This document shows, one piece after another, positions 7,196-10,528 of a stretch of 10,528 bases of DNA. The stretch lies in NCBI GenBank assembly GCA_905236145.1, contig CAJOOE010000108.1, positions 1 to 10,528 on the forward strand, given 5' to 3'. Source of the stretch: an uncultured Selenomonadaceae bacterium. Its GTDB lineage: Bacteria; Bacillota; Negativicutes; Selenomonadales; Selenomonadaceae. A program made the translations under genes and the position numbers. Within the stretch, counting starts at the first letter, position 1; each line of letters starts with the position of its first letter. The notes under the pieces are model-generated. The model did not search any database and was not told the origin of the DNA. It saw only the letters and a list, made by a program, of their open reading frames with translations.

Positions 7196-7639
7196 TTATC
7201 GCAAGTCATCGCCGTGTTTCAAAGCAAATTTAAAATCGGCGGACGAAACCAATTCATCATTGACGTAACCGTCCGTATGAAGTACGCCGAAATCTCCGCG
7301 AACTTTTACGATCTCCGCCTTTGTGATGAGCGTATCGCCCGGCACGACAATTTTTTTGAATCTTATTTTGTCCATTCCGCCGAAGAGTGCAATTTTTCCG
7401 CGATGTTCTTCCGGGTAAAGCATGGCAACGCCGCCGACCTGAGCCATGGCCTCAAGCTGCAAAACTCCCGGCATAATGGGATGACCGGGAAAATGTCCCA
7501 AAAATTGCGGCTCGTTCATTGTCACATTTTTCAATCCCGTTGCCGACTTGAAAGGATCAATTTCCAAAATTCTGTCAACCAGGAGCATGGGCGGACGATG
7601 AGGAAGGATCTTCATAATGTCTTCGATTTCCAATATCAT
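7196..7639 (-). CDS. fabZ: 3-hydroxyacyl-[acyl-carrier-protein] dehydratase FabZ
   Basis: FabZ removes water from 3-hydroxyacyl-ACP during fatty acid elongation and so competes with LpxA for the same 3-hydroxyacyl-ACP. From the ATG at 7639 the protein has 147 residues (E. coli has 151) and is a single hotdog domain. ILPHRPPMLLVDRI (11-24) and FLGHFPGHPIMPGVLQLEAMAQ (46-67) are diagnostic. The active site is His49 and Glu63, with the same 14-residue spacing as His54 and Glu68 in E. coli. GGMDKIRFKKIVVPGD lies at 87-102. The frame also opens at an ATG at 7657 (six more residues), but that one has no ribosome site, while GGAGAG stands 6 bases before the chosen Met and homology begins there. It is the first gene of fabZ-lpxA-lpxI-phosphatase. 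About 210 bases lie upstream to the next gene; no confident promoter could be picked there. Confidence 0.97.
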   Translation of the reverse strand: MILEIEDIMKILPHRPPMLLVDRILEIDPFKSATGLKNVTMNEPQFLGHFPGHPIMPGVLQLEAMAQVGGVAMLYPEEHRGKIALFGGMDKIRFKKIVVPGDTLITKAEIVKVRGDFGVLHTDGYVNDELVSSADFKFALKHGDDLR

Positions 7640-7645
7640 TTGTAT

Positions 7646-7651
7646 CTCTCC
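7646..7651 (-). promoter_or_regulatory. Ribosome binding site deciding the fabZ start
   Basis: GGAGAG on the minus strand, 6 bases before the ATG at 7639. It lies downstream of the alternative in-frame ATG at 7657, so it can only serve the shorter form. Confidence 0.75.
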
Positions 7652-7744
7652 AATCATAAAATCACAATGTCAAAATCGTTTTGCCGTACGACTTTGCAAT
7701 TTTTTTTCAATCCTTAATCCTTTTTGCTTATTCCGGAACGGTTG

Positions 7745-7762
7745 AAATTTTCCTGCAAAAAA
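7745..7762 (-). repeat. 18-base intergenic element, copy 2 (upstream of fabZ)
   Basis: On the minus strand this reads TTTTTTGCAGGAAAATTT, differing at one base from the copy at 3257-3274 ahead of lysA. Its T-run is shared with the tail of the terminator hairpin at 7757-7811. It lies 105 bases before the fabZ start. On the minus strand TTGACT directly precedes the T-run, which could make it part of a promoter, but no good -10 box follows at the usual spacing. Confidence 0.5.
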
Positions 7763-7811
7763 AAGTCAATCGCCGGCGAAATACGGACGGGAAAATTTTT
7801 TCGATTGACTT
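7757..7811 (-). terminator. Terminator-like inverted repeat after the hydrolase gene
   Basis: Read on the minus strand, AAGTCAATCG (7811-7802) is a perfect complement of CGATTGACTT (7772-7763), and eight T's follow (7764-7757, overlapping the end of the second arm). The loop is long, 29 bases. It contains a second small palindrome, TCGCCGGCGA (7770-7779), that overlaps one arm and could fold instead. It begins about 38 bases beyond the TGA stop of the hydrolase gene (7850-7852), so terminator is the simplest reading. Confidence 0.6.
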
Positions 7812-7849
7812 GAGAGTTCGTCGAAAAAATTTTGCCAAACATTTCAATT

Positions 7850-8779
7850 TCAATTCTTAATTTCCGAATTTCCGAATTTTGAATTGTATTCGACTTTTTT
7901 GGAAGGTATCAAACTTTCAACCGGAGCATTTACAAATTGCATTATCGCCGGCTCGAAAACTTCGTAATTGTCGGAAAAAGCCGTGTGCCACGCTTTTGGA
8001 ATTACGCAAAGCCGGGAATTTTCAAGCATTTGATGAGCCGCCAAGACCGTAATTACCGGAGCATGATCGTCCTCGTCGCCGACAATCAAAAGAACCGGAC
8101 ATTTAATCTTTCCGAAAATTTCTTCACCGACAGACATTTTATTCCAAAATTTCATATATTCGTCGTAAAATTCTTGAGTGCGTTTCGGCTCCGGGCGAAT
8201 AGTCTTTTCGTATTCGACAAATGCCGGATCGATTTTCTCCAAGTCGTTCAATTTCAATTCGCCGGAAAAATATCCGCTTTCAAGAGTCCCCGCACCGATC
8301 GCGACAATTCTTTCAACTTTTTCCGGGTACATCGCCGCAATTTTATAAGCCGTATAAGCTCCGTCGCTGAATCCGACAATTTGAATCGGTTCGGAAGAAA
8401 TTTTTTCGATAACGGCTTTCATATCTTCGGCTTTTTGTTCGTAAGTCAAAGGCGAATGACCGATTTCCGATCGCCCGTGTCCGCGAGTGCTTGCAACGAC
8501 TGCTTTGTAATTTTCTTTCAGTTCGTCGATAATTTTTCCGAGTTCGTAAGGAGAACCGACTCCGCCGCCGTGCAAAATCAAAATCGGTTTGCCCTCGCCA
8601 TAAATTTCATAATAAATTTTCGCGTCGCCGGCTTTAACGTAATTTCCGGCAGAAAGATTGTTTCCGTAAGGCGTTGAGGATCCCGGCTTGTCACCCTGCA
8701 AAAAATATCTTGCCGCCTCACAATTTCCGGCAATCGCAAAAAACAATCCCGCAATCAGGACAAAAAATATTTTTTTCAT
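7850..8779 (-). CDS. Exported alpha/beta hydrolase
   Basis: This is a predicted secreted serine hydrolase of the alpha/beta fold, substrate unknown. The 309 residues start with a signal peptide: KK, a hydrophobic stretch to about 18, then GNCEAAR with likely cleavage after Ala22. Cys20 is preceded by Asn, so it is not a standard lipobox. The mature part carries the oxyanion motif LHGGG (69-73), STRGHGRS (97-104), the nucleophile elbow GFSDGA (136-141) with Ser138, an acid near VGDEDDHAP (233-241; Asp237 or Asp235), and His265 in AWHTAFSD. The triad is therefore complete. Relatives act as esterases, peroxidases or C-C hydrolases; nothing visible chooses between them. A polar C-terminal tail of about 20 residues lies beyond the fold. 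GGGAGGT stands 6 bases before the ATG. It is a single gene, divergent from alr and followed by a hairpin terminator. Confidence is high for fold and export, low for reaction. Confidence 0.88.
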   Translation of the reverse strand: MKKIFFVLIAGLFFAIAGNCEAARYFLQGDKPGSSTPYGNNLSAGNYVKAGDAKIYYEIYGEGKPILILHGGGVGSPYELGKIIDELKENYKAVVASTRGHGRSEIGHSPLTYEQKAEDMKAVIEKISSEPIQIVGFSDGAYTAYKIAAMYPEKVERIVAIGAGTLESGYFSGELKLNDLEKIDPAFVEYEKTIRPEPKRTQEFYDEYMKFWNKMSVGEEIFGKIKCPVLLIVGDEDDHAPVITVLAAHQMLENSRLCVIPKAWHTAFSDNYEVFEPAIMQFVNAPVESLIPSKKVEYNSKFGNSEIKN

Positions 8780-8818
8780 CTAAAAACCTCCCGGCTGTAT
8801 AAAAAATTTTTCTAATCG

Positions 8819-8846
8819 GTTATAATAGGCGGAAATAATTTTACAA
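8819..8846 (-). promoter_or_regulatory. Candidate promoter of the hydrolase gene
   Basis: On the minus strand, TTGTAA (8846-8841) and TATAAC (8824-8819) are spaced by 16 bases, about 40 bases before the hydrolase ATG at 8779. The -10 box lies within the symmetric TTATAATA (8820-8827) shared with the opposite strand. These are weak sigma-70 matches judged by eye. Confidence 0.45.
8821..8826 (+). promoter_or_regulatory. Candidate -10 box for alr-ribB
   Basis: A perfect TATAAT stands 63 bases before the alr ATG. No convincing -35 box lies 16-19 bases upstream (the region is AT-rich, around TATAAAAAA), and there is no TGn extension. It overlaps the candidate -10 box of the divergent hydrolase gene. 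Confidence 0.45.
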
Positions 8847-8889
8847 TACCGGATTTGAACTTGCAAATTTTTTTGGGAGTGAATTTAAA

Positions 8890-9993
8890 ATGATGTTTCG
8901 CGATGCTTGTGCCGAAATAAATCGGGAAGCGATAAGGCACAATCTTACGGAAATTCGCCGGCACATTTCGCCCGCCGCAAAACTCTGTGCGGTGGTCAAG
9001 GCAAATGCTTACGGTCACGGAGCGATTGAAGTTTCAAAAATTGCGGCGGAGTGCGGAGCGGATTTTTTGGCGGTCGCAACGGTTGACGAAGGTCTTGAAC
9101 TTCGCCGGGCAAATTTTCACCTGCCGATTTTAATTTTGGGGATCGTCCCGGAAAATTCGGTTGAAGTCCTTGTCGAAAACAGACTTACTCCGACCGTCGT
9201 CGATTTCGGCTTTGCAAAAAAATTGTCAGCCGCCGCAGTAAAATTTGACACGACGGCGAAAGTGCATTTGAAGGTTGAAACAGGCATGGGCAGAATAGGA
9301 GTTTCGCCGGAAGAAGTCGTCGAACTTGCAAAAAAAATTCACGCATTGCCGAATATTGAGATTGAGGGAATTTTTTCTCACTTCGCCGACGCAGATTCGG
9401 CAGACAAAACTTTTACACGCCGGCAGATTGAAATTTTTTCTTCCGCGACGAAAAAAATTCAAGAGGCGGGAATTGAAATAAAAATTCGTCACATAGCCGA
9501 GTCCGCAGCAATTTTGGAAATTCCGGAGGCTCATTTCGATATGGTTCGCTCCGGCGTGATAACTTACGGAATGTACCCTTCAACCGAAGTCAAACATACG
9601 ATCGAGTTAAAGCCGGCGATGAAGTTTAAAGCAAAAGTCGTTTACCTGAAAAAAATTTCTGCCGGCACTTCAACAGGTTACGGGCGGCAATTTGTCGCCG
9701 AAAGAGATTCGGTCATTGCAACTTTGCCGGTCGGATATGCGGACGGATATATCAGAGCTTACGCCGGATTTCATGCGGAAATTCGCGGTTCCCTTGCACC
9801 GATTGCCGGTCGGGTCTGCATGGATCAATTTATGCTTGACGTAACCGATATTCCCGGTGTAAAAATCGGAGATGAAGTTATTCTGTTCGGGTCGGAAAAA
9901 ATTACTGCGGAAGATGCCGCCCGACATTTGAACACGATAAATTATGAAGTTACTTGTTTGGTTTCCGAGCGTGTTCCGAGAATTTATATTTGA
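8890..9993 (+). CDS. alr: Alanine racemase
   Basis: Alr interconverts L- and D-alanine with pyridoxal phosphate, supplying D-alanine for peptidoglycan. It acts in the cytoplasm as a dimer, and no signal peptide is present. The 367 residues are of normal length. AVVKANAYGHGA (34-45) carries the PLP Lys37 and Tyr41. LKVETGMGRIG (127-137) holds Lys128, in the position that is carbamylated in the Geobacillus enzyme, and Arg135. HIAESAA is at 201-207. STGYGR (261-266) holds Tyr264, the second catalytic base, CMDQ is at 310-313, and NTINYEVTC near 348-356 is the C-terminal substrate-side motif. All key residues are present. GGGAGTG lies 8 bases before the first of two adjacent ATG codons (8890, 8893); either could be used. 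Its ribosome site and start lie 110 bases from the divergent hydrolase gene. ribB follows after 16 bases, so the two are probably cotranscribed. Confidence 0.97.
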   Translation: MMFRDACAEINREAIRHNLTEIRRHISPAAKLCAVVKANAYGHGAIEVSKIAAECGADFLAVATVDEGLELRRANFHLPILILGIVPENSVEVLVENRLTPTVVDFGFAKKLSAAAVKFDTTAKVHLKVETGMGRIGVSPEEVVELAKKIHALPNIEIEGIFSHFADADSADKTFTRRQIEIFSSATKKIQEAGIEIKIRHIAESAAILEIPEAHFDMVRSGVITYGMYPSTEVKHTIELKPAMKFKAKVVYLKKISAGTSTGYGRQFVAERDSVIATLPVGYADGYIRAYAGFHAEIRGSLAPIAGRVCMDQFMLDVTDIPGVKIGDEVILFGSEKITAEDAARHLNTINYEVTCLVSERVPRIYI

Positions 9994-10009
9994 AGGAGGA
10001 GAAATTTTT

Positions 10010-10528
10010 ATGAGTGAATTTGCAACGATTGAACAGGCGATAGAGGACATCAAAAACGGGAAAATGCTTGTGGTGGTTGACGATGAGGACAGGGAGAACG
10101 AAGGAGATTTGATTGTCGCGGCTCAAACCGTCACGCCCGCCGACATAAATTTTATGGCGACTTATGCGAAAGGTTTGATTTGTACGCCGATTGACGGGAA
10201 ACGGCTTGACGAATTGGGAATCGGTCAAATGGTGGCGAACAATACCGATAATCACGAAACAGCTTTTACGGTTTCCATCGACGCTTTCGACACGGAGACC
10301 GGGATTTCGGCTTACGAGCGTTGCAAGACTATAAAACTTTTGCTTGATCCCGCCGCGAAAATTTCAAGTTTTCGCCGTCCGGGTCATGTATTTCCTCTGC
10401 GTTCGGTCGAAGGCGGCGTTTTGCGGCGGGCGGGTCACACGGAAACGACGACGGATTTGGCAAGGCTTGCAGGATTTTATCCGGCGGGACTTTGTTGCGA
10501 AATTATGGACGACGACGGTCACATGATG
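10010..10528 (+). CDS. ribB: 3,4-dihydroxy-2-butanone 4-phosphate synthase (RibB, possibly RibBA), N-terminal part
   Basis: RibB converts ribulose 5-phosphate to 3,4-dihydroxy-2-butanone 4-phosphate and formate, one of the two entry steps of riboflavin synthesis. The window shows 173 residues, open at the right edge. DDEDRENEGDL (24-34) carries the metal- and substrate-binding acids. GLICTPI is at 55-61, HETAFTVSID at 82-91, TGISAYER at 97-104, and RPGHVFPLR with GGVLRRAGHTE follow at 123-131 and 135-145. A lone RibB has about 210 residues and the RibBA fusion about 400, and the cut prevents choosing between them; Firmicutes usually carry RibBA. A strong ribosome site, GGAGGAG, lies just behind the alr stop and 8 bases before the ATG. 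No FMN riboswitch fits in the 16-base gap, and none of its conserved boxes was seen ahead of alr, so this copy appears to be expressed with alr rather than under flavin control. Confidence 0.95.
   Translation, partial: MSEFATIEQAIEDIKNGKMLVVVDDEDRENEGDLIVAAQTVTPADINFMATYAKGLICTPIDGKRLDELGIGQMVANNTDNHETAFTVSIDAFDTETGISAYERCKTIKLLLDPAAKISSFRRPGHVFPLRSVEGGVLRRAGHTETTTDLARLAGFYPAGLCCEIMDDDGHMM

Noticed and set aside
7668..7673. Perfect TTGACA on the minus strand before fabZ, as a -35 box
   Set aside because: The matching -10 position would fall on the fabZ ribosome site, so it cannot serve this gene, and no TATAAT-like sequence is there.
7681..7708. Plus-strand TTGC...GCAA followed by a run of T, as a terminator
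   Set aside because: The stem is only four base pairs and no plus-strand gene ends nearby.
7655..7711. 18-codon leader frame ahead of fabZ: TTG start behind an AAGGATTAAGGA stretch, ending in a TGA that overlaps an ATG
   Set aside because: It has a plausible ribosome site, but the start is TTG, the peptide is very short, and it has no repeated amino acid typical of attenuation leaders. Chance is the better explanation without conservation.
7160..7717. Plus-strand open frame of 185 codons opposite fabZ
   Set aside because: Antisense to the full FabZ gene, with no independent coding evidence.
7937..8677. 246-residue open frame on the plus strand, antisense to the hydrolase gene
   Set aside because: It mirrors the hydrolase codons, has no ribosome site or recognisable domain, and arises because the sense gene rarely uses codons that read as stops on the other strand. 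The hydrolase has a complete triad and a signal peptide.
8890..9993. Lines of open frame on the minus strand within alr
   Set aside because: Short shadow frames opposite an alanine racemase with all catalytic motifs; no ribosome sites.
1..10528. Many GCCGG/CCGGC words suggesting an uptake signal or dispersed repeat
   Set aside because: Nearly all lie in genes at Pro-CCG, Ala-GCC and Gly-GGC codons, with no constant flanking bases; codon preference explains them.

Overview
The window reads as chromosomal core DNA of a flagellated, lipopolysaccharide-making diderm Firmicute, most likely Negativicutes (Selenomonas-type). The evidence is a fabZ-lpxA-lpxI cluster that uses LpxI (not LpxH) for lipid A, a FliI flagellar export ATPase, and a lysA-type decarboxylase of the kind seen in Clostridia. 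The class assignment is inference; the genus cannot be read from the sequence. No transposase, integrase, CRISPR array, tRNA, rRNA or phage gene is visible.

Left block, minus strand (1-3170): lysA (diaminopimelate decarboxylase), then purA (adenylosuccinate synthetase), then the first 175 codons of fliI, which runs off the left edge. The gaps are 35 and 46 bases with no terminator between genes, so the three may share a transcript. Middle block, minus strand (3346-7639): fabZ, lpxA, lpxI and a membrane-anchored SpoIIE/RsbU-type protein phosphatase. Their gaps are 17-26 bases and a hairpin terminator follows the phosphatase. FabZ serves fatty acid elongation, LpxA and LpxI make lipid A, and the phosphatase is a signalling protein sitting where a further lipid A gene such as lpxB is often found.

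Right block: an exported alpha/beta hydrolase (minus, 7850-8779) has its own terminator. It diverges from a plus-strand pair, alr (alanine racemase) and ribB (DHBP synthase, cut by the right edge). The 110-base divergent region carries a symmetric TTATAATA that can act as a -10 box on either strand.

The theme is envelope and central metabolism: D-alanine, diaminopimelate/lysine, fatty acids and lipid A, plus purine and riboflavin synthesis. I found no clearly novel multi-gene system. The points most worth following are the phosphatase embedded in the lipid A operon, fliI placed behind purA, a near-identical 18-base element ahead of two operons, and the symmetric -10 box.
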